Of a DNA stretch of 46,120 nucleotides, positions 8,022 through 16,868 are shown in pieces; position 1 is the stretch's first letter, and each line of letters starts with the position of its first letter. Source of the stretch: Sphingobacteriales bacterium (GTDB lineage: Bacteria > Bacteroidota > Bacteroidia > Chitinophagales > Chitinophagaceae); assembly GCA_016185185.1 (NCBI GenBank), contig JACPOD010000071.1, positions 1 through 46,120 of the forward strand. The letters are read 5' to 3'. A program made the translations under genes and the position numbers. The notes beneath the pieces are model-generated. The model saw only the letters and a list, made by a program, of their open reading frames with translations. It was not told the origin of the DNA and did no database searches.

Positions 8022-8112
8022 TGTAAGTTTTAGGTTCTAAGTACTAAGTTTTAAGGTTTAAGTCAGTTAATTATTAATCAGCCAACAAACATAAAACTCA
8101 GAACTTAAAACT
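8022..8112. repeat. Degenerate intergenic palindrome between convergent genes
   Basis: Between pcm and the convergent receptor gene lie GTAAGTTTTAGGTTCTAAG and GTACTAAGTTTTAAGG on one side and CATAAAACTCAGAACTTAAAAC on the other. They form an imperfect inverted repeat made of the same words as the exact one at 2448-2546. It may serve as a two-way terminator, but no compact hairpin with a T-tract is visible. Confidence 0.5.
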
Positions 8113-8116
8113 GAAC

Positions 8117-10795
8117 TTACTGTTGTATCCCACCCATGCCTTCCTGCAAAGCACCTGCTTCACCTTTCATATTCTTACGTTTGAATAATGAAATATCAAA
8201 CTTTCCAAAGCGGTAGCTGATATTAAGACGGAAGAACTGGGGATCCCTTCTTCTCCAGCTTTCCTGGATGATATAAGGAGATTCAGTATGCACTACATTC
8301 TTCCTGGTTCTGAAGATATCACTCCAGTTAGCAGAAATGGTCAGTGTATTTTTCTTAATGGGAATTTCTTTTCTTACACCTAAATCAGCAAAATAATTGG
8401 CATCAATGTAACCTTGCGTGGTGGATTGTTGTCCGCCTCCAAACATCCCACCACCGCCGCCGCCAAAACGGCCACCACCACCACCGCCGCCGCTATTACT
8501 GGTGCTCACCGGTAATATAGAACGGGCATTATAATCACCACTTAATTGAATACTCCAGCCTTTGGAAACTTTAAATGTGTTGTTGATTTTGGCAAACCAA
8601 CTGGTGCGTTCATTTTCCAATCCAGCTACCACATCGCTGCCATTTATCTTAGAATAATAAATATTTACGTTGTAATTAATTTCCCACCATTTGGTTACCG
8701 GGCTGCGTAAAACCAATTCCAATCCACCAGCATACGCTGAAGTAGCGTTGATATAAGTAGTAATAAATGCAGTATCGCTTGATTGGCCTAATTTATCACG
8801 ACGCTGGTAACGTGAAATTAAATCGGTAGTGTATTTGCCAAACAGGGTTGCTAAGAATGTGCTGTTTCTTTTACCAAATGTTTTTTGATAAGAAGATTCC
8901 AGCGAATAAGTAAACTCCGGTTTTAAATTAGGGTTACCCGTTTGATAGTTAAAGGGGTCACTGTAATCCGTGTTAGGCATTAACTGAAAAAAGTTAGGCC
9001 GGTTAATACGGCGTGTAAAGTTTAACTGCAGGTCTGATTTATTTTTAAATGACTGTGTAAGGAAGATGCTGGGGAACAAACTCAGCGGAAATGAATTGCT
9101 GTAGGTTTGTTTGGTTAACTGTTGTTCACCATCGTATTTTGAACTTTCGGCTCTCAGTCCCAGTTGAAAACTTAAATTCTTTTTTGTTTGTTGCGAATAA
9201 GTAACATAACCGGCAAATACATAATCCTTGTACTTATATTTATTACTGATGTTTGGTATATAAACTTCATTACCACCGGCAGGTGTATAATAATTCAATT
9301 GCTCACTTTCAAAAGTCCTTATTTGGGAACGTACACCCATTTCCCATTTCATTTTATCCGTAACCGGGTTGGTAAAATCAAGTTGTGATGTAAGAAAGGT
9401 ATTATTACCACCCCCATCTATTCTTTGTAAAAATTCACCTGTTTTAGGATTTGTTTGTCCTTCATCAAAATAAGAACGGGAATAAATACGGGAACCATTA
9501 TTGCTGTGGCTGCGGTTAAAATTTACATCTGCCGTAAGTTCTTTCCCTGCTTTTGTAAACAGGTGTTTATAACTTAACTGGGAACCATAATTGCGAAATT
9601 TATTTTTCCCATCTGTATTACGGTATTGTGATTCAAATACAGGTGTGGTTTTAAAAGAATCAATCAGGAAAGTATTTCTGTCTGCAAAATCAAAATTCCC
9701 TCCCACAATATTTTGACCTATTGTTACTGTATTCCGGTTGTCAATAAAATAGTCAATACCAAAACGGCCAAAGGCAAATGCTCCATTCCCTGTATTATTA
9801 TTAACCTGAAGCGATTCTGAAGCAGGGTTGGTGCCAAACTCATTTCTGTCCGTTTCACCCCTCGACTTTGATTTTCGCTGATTATAATTGGCGTTGGCGA
9901 AAACATTGATCTTGCCCTGCCGTATATTAATATCTGCTCCGCTATTGATCTTTCCACGCATATCAATACCTGCTCTTACACTACCATTATAACCAGCTTT
10001 CCTGTTTTTCTTTAAAATGAAATTAATAATGCCTGACTGACCGCCACTGGCATCAAATTTTGCAGAAGGGTTTGTGATCAATTCCACACTTTGTATAGCA
10101 TCAGCAGGTATCTGGTCAATCGTTAATGTGGTGGGTCTGCCATCTACAAAAATTTGCGGGGCATTATTGCGTAAGCTCACATTCCCATCCACATCCACAC
10201 TTACTGTTGGTACATTTCGTAAAACATCTGTAGCCGTTCCACCTGCAGACACAATATTTTTTTCTACATTAAAAACTTTGCGGTCGATGGCAAGTTTTAA
10301 TGTAGGAGCTGTTCCCTGCACTACCACTTCATCCAATACTTTTGAGTCTATTTGTAATTTAATATTACCCAGGTCTTTATCAAAACCACCAACCATTTGT
10401 GAAAAATCACCGCCTTGTGAACCACCTTGCGGCATCTTTACTTCAAAAGCAACTTTTTCTTCGAAGGCAACATAGCCAATGGCCGTAACTTTTAATTTAT
10501 AATTTCCGGCTATAGGAAGGTTTTCAATGCTAAAGTCACCATTGGCCTTTGTTAACTGGCCGCCGATGATTATATCTTTTCTTTTACGGGTTACACTGTC
10601 AAATTTGCTTTGAACAAGGGTTACCGAGGCAGCATCTACGGGCCTGTTGGTTTTTGCATCAATAATTTTTCCATAGAAACGGCCAATATTCATATTGCCT
10701 CCGCCAGCTCTTCCCTGCCCCCCTCCCGGAAACTGGGCGTAAATGCCGGATAATAATAATACAGATGCTATTGCGGTAAGGCAAAATCTTCTCAT
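8117..10795 (-). CDS. TonB-dependent receptor-like outer-membrane beta-barrel protein
   Basis: 892 aa from ATG at 10795 (MRRFCLTAIASVLLLSGIYAQ, a clear signal peptide); the frame is open a further 38 codons upstream. Order of parts: a short Gly-rich linker (FPGGGQGRAGGG), a carboxypeptidase-regulatory-like domain (about 28-140), a plug-like domain (about 150-260, with DVLRNVPTVSVDVDGNVSLR), then a long barrel ending in aromatic strands, as in OMP_b-brl_3 proteins. Late in the barrel a loop encodes runs of 7 and 6 glycines, read from a GGN-type repeat at about 8445-8505. The ligand is unknown; no SusD-like partner or sigma/anti-sigma pair is adjacent. Confidence 0.88.
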   Translation of the reverse strand: MRRFCLTAIASVLLLSGIYAQFPGGGQGRAGGGNMNIGRFYGKIIDAKTNRPVDAASVTLVQSKFDSVTRKRKDIIIGGQLTKANGDFSIENLPIAGNYKLKVTAIGYVAFEEKVAFEVKMPQGGSQGGDFSQMVGGFDKDLGNIKLQIDSKVLDEVVVQGTAPTLKLAIDRKVFNVEKNIVSAGGTATDVLRNVPTVSVDVDGNVSLRNNAPQIFVDGRPTTLTIDQIPADAIQSVELITNPSAKFDASGGQSGIINFILKKNRKAGYNGSVRAGIDMRGKINSGADINIRQGKINVFANANYNQRKSKSRGETDRNEFGTNPASESLQVNNNTGNGAFAFGRFGIDYFIDNRNTVTIGQNIVGGNFDFADRNTFLIDSFKTTPVFESQYRNTDGKNKFRNYGSQLSYKHLFTKAGKELTADVNFNRSHSNNGSRIYSRSYFDEGQTNPKTGEFLQRIDGGGNNTFLTSQLDFTNPVTDKMKWEMGVRSQIRTFESEQLNYYTPAGGNEVYIPNISNKYKYKDYVFAGYVTYSQQTKKNLSFQLGLRAESSKYDGEQQLTKQTYSNSFPLSLFPSIFLTQSFKNKSDLQLNFTRRINRPNFFQLMPNTDYSDPFNYQTGNPNLKPEFTYSLESSYQKTFGKRNSTFLATLFGKYTTDLISRYQRRDKLGQSSDTAFITTYINATSAYAGGLELVLRSPVTKWWEINYNVNIYYSKINGSDVVAGLENERTSWFAKINNTFKVSKGWSIQLSGDYNARSILPVSTSNSGGGGGGGRFGGGGGGMFGGGQQSTTQGYIDANYFADLGVRKEIPIKKNTLTISANWSDIFRTRKNVVHTESPYIIQESWRRRDPQFFRLNISYRFGKFDISLFKRKNMKGEAGALQEGMGGIQQ

Positions 10796-10955
10796 GTGTT
10801 GTTTTTTGAATATGCAAATTTCTTTCGCTTTCATTAAAATAGCTGTTTCTTTCTGATGGACGGTACATTTAACAGGTAAAAGGAAAAATTGTTTCGGGGC
10901 CTTTTTCATCTTTTTTTCTGACAGATGAATTGCCCATAATGTTGCTGTACAAGAG

Positions 10956-11561
10956 TTATTGAGTGAGCAGGGTGATACATACCTGAATCAATCCAATCAA
11001 TAAACCAAAAAGGCCACCAATGATCTCCAGAAACTTAAATTCTTTTTTTGTTATCTGGTCCAGGATGTCTTCCAGTTTTTCTGTTGAAAAATTAGCTACT
11101 TTTTCTACCACGATTTTCTCAAGATCAAGGTCGTGCTGCAATTTGTTCATATAACTTTTCATCAGTACAGGAAAAAGATTCTGCAATTCCATTAAAAAAG
11201 CTTCTTTTAACTGGTTGATGGTTTTTTCTCCAATAAACATACTGAGCATTGGAAAAACATCTTTTAATTTATGGCGCAGAAAATTATCAATATGTGCTTC
11301 AATCTCCGGTTTGAGTTTTTCAAGATTATCACTGCTGGTGATCTTTTGTTCTATTTCTTCAAACGATAATAACTCACGGCTTACCACCTGGCCCAGTTTA
11401 ACGGCAATTTCCTGCTGATTTTTAGGAAAAATACCTTGTATGGTAAAGCCGAAGATATTAACCGGTTTCCTTGGATGAAATAACATTTTAATAGCAATCC
11501 ATGTGGTTACCCAACCGGTAAATGCTGAAATAACAGGAGTGAGGAAGAGCCAGAAATTCAT
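10956..11561 (-). CDS. DUF445 family membrane protein
   Basis: 201 aa from ATG 11561 (MNFWLFLTPVISAFTGWVTTWIAIKMLFHP), which matches the usual start of the family; the frame is open to 11606. One hydrophobic segment lies at each end with a long charged, helical middle, and FHPRKP then GFTIQGIFPKNQQEIA is the family signature. DUF445 proteins (YheB-like) are membrane proteins of unknown role. The gene is shorter than many relatives, which often exceed 350 aa, but similar single-unit forms are common. It is divergent from tRNA-His, with about 115 bases between. Confidence 0.8.
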   Translation of the reverse strand: MNFWLFLTPVISAFTGWVTTWIAIKMLFHPRKPVNIFGFTIQGIFPKNQQEIAVKLGQVVSRELLSFEEIEQKITSSDNLEKLKPEIEAHIDNFLRHKLKDVFPMLSMFIGEKTINQLKEAFLMELQNLFPVLMKSYMNKLQHDLDLEKIVVEKVANFSTEKLEDILDQITKKEFKFLEIIGGLFGLLIGLIQVCITLLTQ

Positions 11562-11631
11562 AAAGGGGTTGCTGTTTTTATTACTATGGTGGGCAAAGAA
11601 AAACAAAATGGAATCTTTCTCAAAATATCAT

Positions 11632-11662
11632 TTTGTATGCGTTCTGATTTTATCTATTTTTG
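11632..11662 (+). promoter_or_regulatory. Promoter of tRNA-His (TTTG-N19-TAnnTTTG)
   Basis: TTTG at 11632-11635 and TATTTTTG at 11655-11662 are separated by 19 bases, an exact fit to the Bacteroidota housekeeping consensus TTTG-N19-TAnnTTTG. The mature tRNA begins 15 bases after the -7 element. This is the best promoter in the window. Confidence 0.8.
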
Positions 11663-11676
11663 CTGTCCCAAAAAAT

Positions 11677-11751
11677 GGTGGCTATAGCTCAGCTGGTTAG
11701 AGCATCAGATTGTGGTTCTGAGGGTCGCCGGTTCGAACCCGGTTAGCCACC
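11677..11751 (+). tRNA. tRNA-His (anticodon GTG)
   Basis: Cloverleaf: acceptor arms GTGGCTA (11678-11684) and TAGCCAC (11744-11750), anticodon stem TCAGA/TCTGA (11705-11709 and 11717-11721) with loop TTGTGGT and anticodon GTG at 11712-11714, T-arm loop TTCGAAC. G11677 is the extra G at position -1 that marks tRNA-His and pairs with C11751 (position 73). The 3' CCA is not encoded and must be added. A terminator follows within 7 bases. Confidence 0.97.
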
Positions 11752-11757
11752 CAAAAA

Positions 11758-11785
11758 AAGGTTTCTCAACTGAGGAACCTTTTTT
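11758..11785 (+). terminator. Rho-independent terminator of tRNA-His
   Basis: AAGGTTTCTC (11758-11767), loop AACT, GAGGAACCTT (11772-11781) and a run of six T (11780-11785). Ten pairs, one of them a wobble. It ends the single-tRNA transcript. Confidence 0.88.
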
Positions 11786-11968
11786 GTTGCCGGATGGTCT
11801 TTGTTTAAAACCTTAGGTTCAAAATAACCACAACTCTTTTCATGATTCAAAGCCGAAACATAACCGGTAACCAATAACCAGCCACCAGTCACAAAAATTA
11901 ACGATTGCTTTTCAGGAATTACCCCCATATTGCAACAGACCCTGCGTTTTTGCGTTATTTTTACAATC

Positions 11969-14119
11969 ATGTTAAAATTGAAAGAATATATGTTTAGTAA
12001 AAAAAGTCTGCCCATTATCCTCCTGCTTATCCTGGGAGGTGGAATTTTTTATGCCGTACAGTCGTCCGGAAACACCAATAACCCCCGTACCAAGTATGAA
12101 AAAATCCTTCGCTCCGTAGGAGAAATGCTTGAAGAAGGCCATTACAGCCCTAAAAAAATTGATGATGATTTCTCTAAAGTCATTTTCAAAAAATTTGTGG
12201 CACAACTGGATGGTGATAAAATCTATTTTCTGCAAAGTGATATGGATGCTTTAAAGAAATATGAAACAAAAATTGATGATGAGATCCATGGGAAAGAGCT
12301 GGAATCTTTTTATGCCATAAATGAAGTGTATAATAAAAGGCTCAATGATGCGGAAGCAATCTATAAAGCTATTTTAACCCAGCCTTTTGAATTTACCAGT
12401 AACGAAGAAGTTTCCCTGGAAGGGGACAAATTACCTTTTGCTAAAAATGAAACTGAGCTGAAAGAAGTATGGCGTAAAAGGTTAAAGTATATGACTCTAG
12501 ACAGGTATGTTGATTTGCTGGAACAACAGGAGAAAAATAAAGGCAAAGAAGGTTATGTAGAAAAATCAAATGCTGATCTTGAAAAAGAAGCCAGGGAAAA
12601 AGTGGGGAAGGTGATGGAAAAAACATTTAACCGCTTGCGTAATCAGTTTACAGAAGAAGAAAGATTTAATGCCATGGTAAATGAAGTAGCTACTACTATG
12701 GATCCCCATACTACTTTTTTCCCTCCTAAGGAGAAAAGGGCTTTTGATGAAAGTATGAGCGGTCGTTTTTATGGTATTGGTGCTTCTTTAAAAGAAGAAG
12801 ACGGGCAGATTAAAATTGCTACTATCGTTACTGGTGCCCCAGCCTGGAAATCGGGAGCTATACAAGTGGGGGATGCTGTTACAAAAGTAGCTCAGGGTAA
12901 TGAAGAACCCCAGGATTTAACGGGATATGCCGTTGAAGATGCTGTAAAACTGATAAGGGGTAAAAAAGGTACTGAAGTCAAATTGACTATAAAAAAATCA
13001 GATGGTGTAACCAAAGTAGTTTCTATAATAAGAGATGAAATAGTATTGGAAGAAACCTTTGCGAGAAGTGCTATTATTAATTCAGGCGATAAAAAAATTG
13101 GTTACATATATCTTCCGGAGTTTTATGCTGACTGGGAAAGACCTAACGGTGCCCGTAGCTCACAGGATGTGGCGAAGGAAGTGGTAAAACTGAAGCAACA
13201 GAATGTTGATGGTATTACTATCGATCTCCGTAATAATGGTGGTGGTTCTTTATACGATGTTATACAAATGGCGGGTCTTTTTGTAAAAGACGGACCAATT
13301 GTACAGGTAAAAGGCCGTGATGAGAAAGCACAAGTATTGCCTGACAGAGATAAGTCTGTTTTATATGAAGGACCTTTAACGGTAATGGTAAATGAATTCA
13401 GCGCTTCTGCTTCTGAAATATTTGCTGCCGCCATGCAGGATTATGGCAGGGCTGTTATTGTTGGAAGCTCCTCTACTTACGGTAAAGGAACTGTACAGCG
13501 TAATATTAGCTTAAACGGGGATAAACTGGGCGATTTGCTGGCCAGTAATAATGCAGACCTTGGTGCGTTAAAACTTACTTTACAGAAATTTTACCGGATA
13601 AATGGTGGTGCCACTCAATTAAAAGGAGTTGAATCAGATGTTGTATTACCAGATCAGTATGAATATTTAAAACTTCGTGAAAAAGATGATGCAGATGCAT
13701 TACCATGGGATGAGATTCAAAAAGCAGATTATTCACCTGTACATGACTTTAACCTGCCTGCGATAAAATCTGCCAGTGAACAAAGAGTTAGTTCCAATTC
13801 AGCTTTTAAATTAATTAAAGAAAACGCTAAATGGCTGGCGGATGAAAATGACAGGGTTTATTCATTACAAATTGATAAGTTCCGGGATGAAAGAAAACGG
13901 GTACAGGCCACTTATAAACAACTGGAAAGCCTGCTTAAACAGGGTAACAATTTAGATGTAAACTTTTTACCGGGTGAGGAAGACAGGTTTAAAGATGACC
14001 AGGCAAAGACCGAGAGAAACAAACAATGGTTGAAAAATCTTCAGAACGATTTGCAATTAAGTGAAACGGTAAATGTGATAAGAGACCTGATCAGCCAGGG
14101 CAATATGGCAAAGAACTAA
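11969..14119 (+). CDS. prc: Carboxy-terminal processing (tail-specific) protease, S41
   Basis: 716 aa from ATG 11969 (MLKLKEYMFSKKSLP, then a membrane anchor or signal LPIILLLILGGGIFYAV). Layout is that of Prc/Tsp: an N-terminal helical domain (about 40-230), a PDZ domain (about 240-330, RFYGIGASLKEEDGQ), the S41 protease core and a helical C-terminal domain. The catalytic dyad is Ser480 in FSASASEIFA and Lys506 in TYGKGTVQ; DLRNNGGGSL lies before it. It trims or degrades periplasmic proteins from the C-terminus. The frame is open to 11930, but GTTATTTTTACAATC just before 11969 looks like a -7 region. Confidence 0.93.
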   Translation: MLKLKEYMFSKKSLPIILLLILGGGIFYAVQSSGNTNNPRTKYEKILRSVGEMLEEGHYSPKKIDDDFSKVIFKKFVAQLDGDKIYFLQSDMDALKKYETKIDDEIHGKELESFYAINEVYNKRLNDAEAIYKAILTQPFEFTSNEEVSLEGDKLPFAKNETELKEVWRKRLKYMTLDRYVDLLEQQEKNKGKEGYVEKSNADLEKEAREKVGKVMEKTFNRLRNQFTEEERFNAMVNEVATTMDPHTTFFPPKEKRAFDESMSGRFYGIGASLKEEDGQIKIATIVTGAPAWKSGAIQVGDAVTKVAQGNEEPQDLTGYAVEDAVKLIRGKKGTEVKLTIKKSDGVTKVVSIIRDEIVLEETFARSAIINSGDKKIGYIYLPEFYADWERPNGARSSQDVAKEVVKLKQQNVDGITIDLRNNGGGSLYDVIQMAGLFVKDGPIVQVKGRDEKAQVLPDRDKSVLYEGPLTVMVNEFSASASEIFAAAMQDYGRAVIVGSSSTYGKGTVQRNISLNGDKLGDLLASNNADLGALKLTLQKFYRINGGATQLKGVESDVVLPDQYEYLKLREKDDADALPWDEIQKADYSPVHDFNLPAIKSASEQRVSSNSAFKLIKENAKWLADENDRVYSLQIDKFRDERKRVQATYKQLESLLKQGNNLDVNFLPGEEDRFKDDQAKTERNKQWLKNLQNDLQLSETVNVIRDLISQGNMAKN

Positions 14120-14146
14120 CAAAATATTTTGATACTAAAATATACT

Positions 14147-14173
14147 ACGAAGCCCGCCGGCTTCGTTTTTTTT
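14147..14173 (+). terminator. Terminator after the S41 protease gene
   Basis: ACGAAGCC (14147-14154), loop CGCC, GGCTTCGT (14159-14166) followed by eight T (14166-14173). A perfect 8-bp stem 28 bases after the protease stop. Confidence 0.93.
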
Positions 14174-14202
14174 GTCCGTTTTCGCAAAAAACCAATTTCC
14201 AG

Positions 14203-14556
14203 ATGAAAAGTTATGTATTGCTCCTTTGGAGCATCTTATCGCCATTATTGATGTTAGCCCAGGCACCGGGCGATAATTTACCTTCAGGCAAAGAAATTTC
14301 TTTAACCATAATACCTAACCCGGTAAAGGGTACCAAAATAATTGTAAAATTGGAAGGTTTGTCAAACCAGGCTTACCTTATCAGGATTTTGGATAATAAC
14401 GGGAACCTCGTTGCTGCTGATAAATTTAATTCGCCCACCAGTACAAATTTCAAGATGATCGAATTGAAAAAAAGCATAAAAGGCGGTGGCAGACTTCAAT
14501 TGTTAAATGAAGTTGGCCGTGTCATTGCACAATCAAAATTCATTAGTATTGATTAA
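14203..14556 (+). CDS. Small secreted protein resembling a T9SS type A sorting domain
   Basis: 117 aa. The signal peptide is MKSYVLLLWSILSPLLMLAQA. The mature 97 residues read like the C-terminal sorting domain of type IX secretion substrates: SLTIIPNPVKGTKIIVKLEG, then LIRILDNNGNLVAADKF, a charged turn, and RLQLLNEVGRVIAQSKFISID. In T9SS cargo this module is attached to a large catalytic part; here nothing precedes it except the signal peptide. It may be a structural envelope protein of its own or a remnant. It is convergent with the threonine aldolase gene: the two stop codons overlap by 2 bases inside TTAATTAA. Confidence 0.6.
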   Translation: MKSYVLLLWSILSPLLMLAQAPGDNLPSGKEISLTIIPNPVKGTKIIVKLEGLSNQAYLIRILDNNGNLVAADKFNSPTSTNFKMIELKKSIKGGGRLQLLNEVGRVIAQSKFISID

Positions 14557-15572
14557 TTAATGTGTGCAATAACTTCCATTGTTTTCTTTACCATTTCTGC
14601 AGTTATATCCAGGTGAAATACCATCCTTATTTGAGTAGGGGAGATTGGTATAACCAGGATATTATTATCCCAAAGTTTTTTAGCCAAAGAAGTTGCTGTA
14701 TAATGCCCCGTTACTTCAAAAATGATAATATTCGTTTCCACGGGCAACATATGCCCGGTGTAAGGTTTATTGAGTAATTCATGCGCTATCATTTTGGCAT
14801 GTTTATGATCCTCTGCCAATCTTTTAATGTTATTGTTAAGTGCATAAATTCCTGCCGCAGCCAATATACCTGCCTGCCGCATCCCCCCTCCAAAAACTTT
14901 TCGTATCCTACGGGCTTTTTTAATAAAATCTTTATTGCCTACCAGCAAGCTGCCCACCGGACATCCAAGACTTTTACTTAAACAAACAGATATTGAATCA
15001 AATATTTCGCCATAGGACTTAGTAGTTTCATCTTTTGCCACAATAGCATTAAAAAGCCTGGCGCCATCCAAATGTAATTTTAAATTATTTTTAGAGCATA
15101 CCTCTTTAATTCTTTGAATTTCAGTAAAGTTATAACAACTTCCACCGCCCCTGTTTGAAGTATTTTCCAGGCTTACCAGCGTTGTTCTTGCTTTATGAAC
15201 ATCATCAGGGTTTATGGAAGCGGAAACGTCTTCGGCAGTTATCATCCCCCTCATTCCTTCGATTAACTTTACCGAACAGCCAGCATTAAAAGCGATACCC
15301 CCGCCTTCATACTGATAAATATGTGACAGTTTATCACAAATAACTTCATCGCCTGGTTGTGTATGAGCTTTAATAGCTATTTGGTTGGTCATTGTTCCCG
15401 ACGGACAAAAAAGGGCACTTTCCATTCCAAACATATCTGCGGTTAAGCTTTCTAATTCGTTAATCGTTGGATCTTCACCAAATACATCATCACCCAAAGG
15501 AGCTTTCATCATACATTCAATCATGGCAGGGGATGGTTTTGTTACAGTGTCGGAGCGAAAGTCTATAATCAT
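14553..15572 (-). CDS. ltaE: Low-specificity L-threonine aldolase
   Basis: 339 aa, PLP-dependent fold type I. It splits threonine or allo-threonine to glycine and acetaldehyde. The start MIIDFRSDTVTKPSPAM and FGEDPTINELE are family signatures; the PLP lysine is Lys200 in SVCLSKSLGCPVGSLL, His84 stacks on the cofactor, and the Asp of HLDGARLFN (about 167-175) holds its ring nitrogen. The ATG at 15572 follows an exact -7 element. A single gene, convergent with the small secreted protein. Confidence 0.92.
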   Translation of the reverse strand: MIIDFRSDTVTKPSPAMIECMMKAPLGDDVFGEDPTINELESLTADMFGMESALFCPSGTMTNQIAIKAHTQPGDEVICDKLSHIYQYEGGGIAFNAGCSVKLIEGMRGMITAEDVSASINPDDVHKARTTLVSLENTSNRGGGSCYNFTEIQRIKEVCSKNNLKLHLDGARLFNAIVAKDETTKSYGEIFDSISVCLSKSLGCPVGSLLVGNKDFIKKARRIRKVFGGGMRQAGILAAAGIYALNNNIKRLAEDHKHAKMIAHELLNKPYTGHMLPVETNIIIFEVTGHYTATSLAKKLWDNNILVIPISPTQIRMVFHLDITAEMVKKTMEVIAHIN

Positions 15573-15576
15573 GTTT

Positions 15577-15584
15577 CAAATATA
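15577..15584 (-). promoter_or_regulatory. -7 element before threonine aldolase
   Basis: TATATTTG on the minus strand, an exact TAnnTTTG, lies 4 bases upstream of the ATG at 15572. No TTG is found at the usual -33 distance. A leader of only a few bases, or none, is implied. Confidence 0.5.
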
Positions 15585-15735
15585 ATATTACCCTCATAAA
15601 AAATAGTTCGATTTTTTTTAAAAGCTTTTTTCCGGATTTTTAATTCTGTAACCTATGCTGGGTGTGCGTTTCAAAATATTTAAATAAATACTTAAGTTTG
15701 TTATAACTGGTAAGTTTATACCCAAAATGGTTAAG

Positions 15736-15744
15736 TTATCCACA
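15736..15744 (+). promoter_or_regulatory. Perfect DnaA box upstream of rpoD
   Basis: TTATCCACA, an exact DnaA-box consensus, in the 302-base spacer between threonine aldolase and rpoD. TTATACCCA, one mismatch away, lies about 20 bases upstream. The rest of the spacer (15585-15735) is AT-rich with poly-A/T runs and holds no gene. Confidence 0.45.
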
Positions 15745-15773
15745 AAGGGCTATGATTTGCGGAATCTGCGTTG

Positions 15774-15781
15774 TAAATTTG
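15774..15781 (+). promoter_or_regulatory. -7 element of the rpoD promoter
   Basis: TAAATTTG is an exact TAnnTTTG. A TTG at 15757-15759 is only 14 bases upstream, shorter than the usual 17-23, so the -33 part is uncertain. The start codon lies 93 bases downstream, the longest leader suspected in this window. Confidence 0.5.
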
Positions 15782-15874
15782 CACATGGTTTAGGGACTTT
15801 TAACCAATGATTTACAGCATTTGGTCAACTTTTCCCGTCTTATTTCGTTCTTACATTGTAATATTTTATACATT

Positions 15875-16732
15875 ATGAGGCAACTCAAAATTGCTACACA
15901 GATTACCAACCGTGATTCACAAGCGGTTGAGAAGTACTTGCAGGAAATATCGAAAATTTCGATGATTACCCCGGAAGAGGAAACTGTTTTAGCGCAACGC
16001 ATCAAAATGGGCGACCAGAGAGCTTTAGATAAGCTCGTTCAGGCCAACTTACGTTTCGTAGTATCCGTTGCCAAGCAGTACCAGCACCAGGGTCTTTCCT
16101 TAAGTGACTTGATTAACGAGGGTAACCTCGGCTTAATTAAAGCGGCACAACGCTTTGATGAAACAAAAGGTTTCAAATTTATTTCTTACGCCGTATGGTG
16201 GATTCGCCAATCCATTTTACAGGCGTTGGCAGAGCAGGGCCGATTAGTCCGCCTGCCTCAAAACAAAATTGGCACGTACAACAAGGCTAATAAAGCCTAT
16301 ATGGCTTTTGAACAGGAACATGAGAGGGAACCCTCTACCGAGGAGTTAGCCGAAATTCTGGAAATGAGCGAAACTGAAATCAACAACATCTTCCAAAGCA
16401 ACACACGTCACAGCTCATTGGATGCTCCGGTTCACGAGGCAGAAGATGTAGCCATGGGTGACTTACTGGAAGGCAGCGATGATACTGACGACGATGTTAT
16501 GAAAGATTCCCTGAGGAATGAGATCCGCCGTGTGCTGAAATCATTAAGCCCAAGGGAAGCAGAGATCGTTAATGCGTATTTTGGTTTAGATGGTGAAAAT
16601 GGAGTAACCATTGAACAAATCGGTCAGAAATACGACCTTACCAAAGAACGTATCCGTCAGATAAAAGAAAGGGCCATTAAGCGTTTGCAGAAAGCCCGTT
16701 ACAGTAATGCCTTAAAAGCATATCTCGGTTAA
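15875..16732 (+). CDS. rpoD: Primary sigma factor RpoD/SigA
   Basis: 285 aa from ATG 15875 (MRQLKIATQITNRDSQAVEKYLQEI), the standard start of the Bacteroidota primary sigma; the open frame begins 18 codons earlier at 15821 without similarity. It directs RNA polymerase to housekeeping promoters. Region 1.2 (DSQAVEKYLQEI), region 2 (ANLRFVVSVAKQYQ, DLINEGNLGLIKAAQRFD, FISYAVWWIRQSI), region 3 (REPSTEELAEIL) and region 4 with its helix-turn-helix (VTIEQIGQKYDLTKERIRQI) are all present. Region 1.1 is absent, as usual in the phylum, whose sigma recognises TTTG/TAnnTTTG. A terminator follows. Confidence 0.97.
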   Translation: MRQLKIATQITNRDSQAVEKYLQEISKISMITPEEETVLAQRIKMGDQRALDKLVQANLRFVVSVAKQYQHQGLSLSDLINEGNLGLIKAAQRFDETKGFKFISYAVWWIRQSILQALAEQGRLVRLPQNKIGTYNKANKAYMAFEQEHEREPSTEELAEILEMSETEINNIFQSNTRHSSLDAPVHEAEDVAMGDLLEGSDDTDDDVMKDSLRNEIRRVLKSLSPREAEIVNAYFGLDGENGVTIEQIGQKYDLTKERIRQIKERAIKRLQKARYSNALKAYLG

Positions 16733-16773
16733 TCTTTATTAACTTTAGGAGAAAGAATTTATATGGGTTAGTG

Positions 16774-16804
16774 AAATCCCGCCAGCAATGGCGGGATTTT
16801 TTTT
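16774..16804 (+). terminator. Terminator after rpoD
   Basis: AAATCCCGCC (16774-16783), loop AGCAAT, GGCGGGATTT (16790-16799) and eight T (16797-16804). A GC-rich, perfect 10-bp stem. Confidence 0.95.
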
Positions 16805-16868
16805 AACAAGCTGTATTGTCACAGAACTAAATACCGGTTAAGCTGTTTACATTAATTTTGCAATCGCT

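Noticed and set aside
8440-8510. CCACCGCCGCC-type repeat as a stand-alone microsatellite or GC-rich insertion
   Set aside because: It is coding on the minus strand and gives the glycine runs of the receptor; no flanking duplications.
11743-12015. Minus-strand open frames across the tRNA-His terminator and protease start
   Set aside because: They cover a tRNA end, a terminator and the S41 signal peptide region, with no protein features.
15573-15874. Replication origin at the rpoD spacer
   Set aside because: One perfect DnaA box and one near match are too few; no dnaA or dnaN gene and no clear unwinding element with repeated 13-mers.
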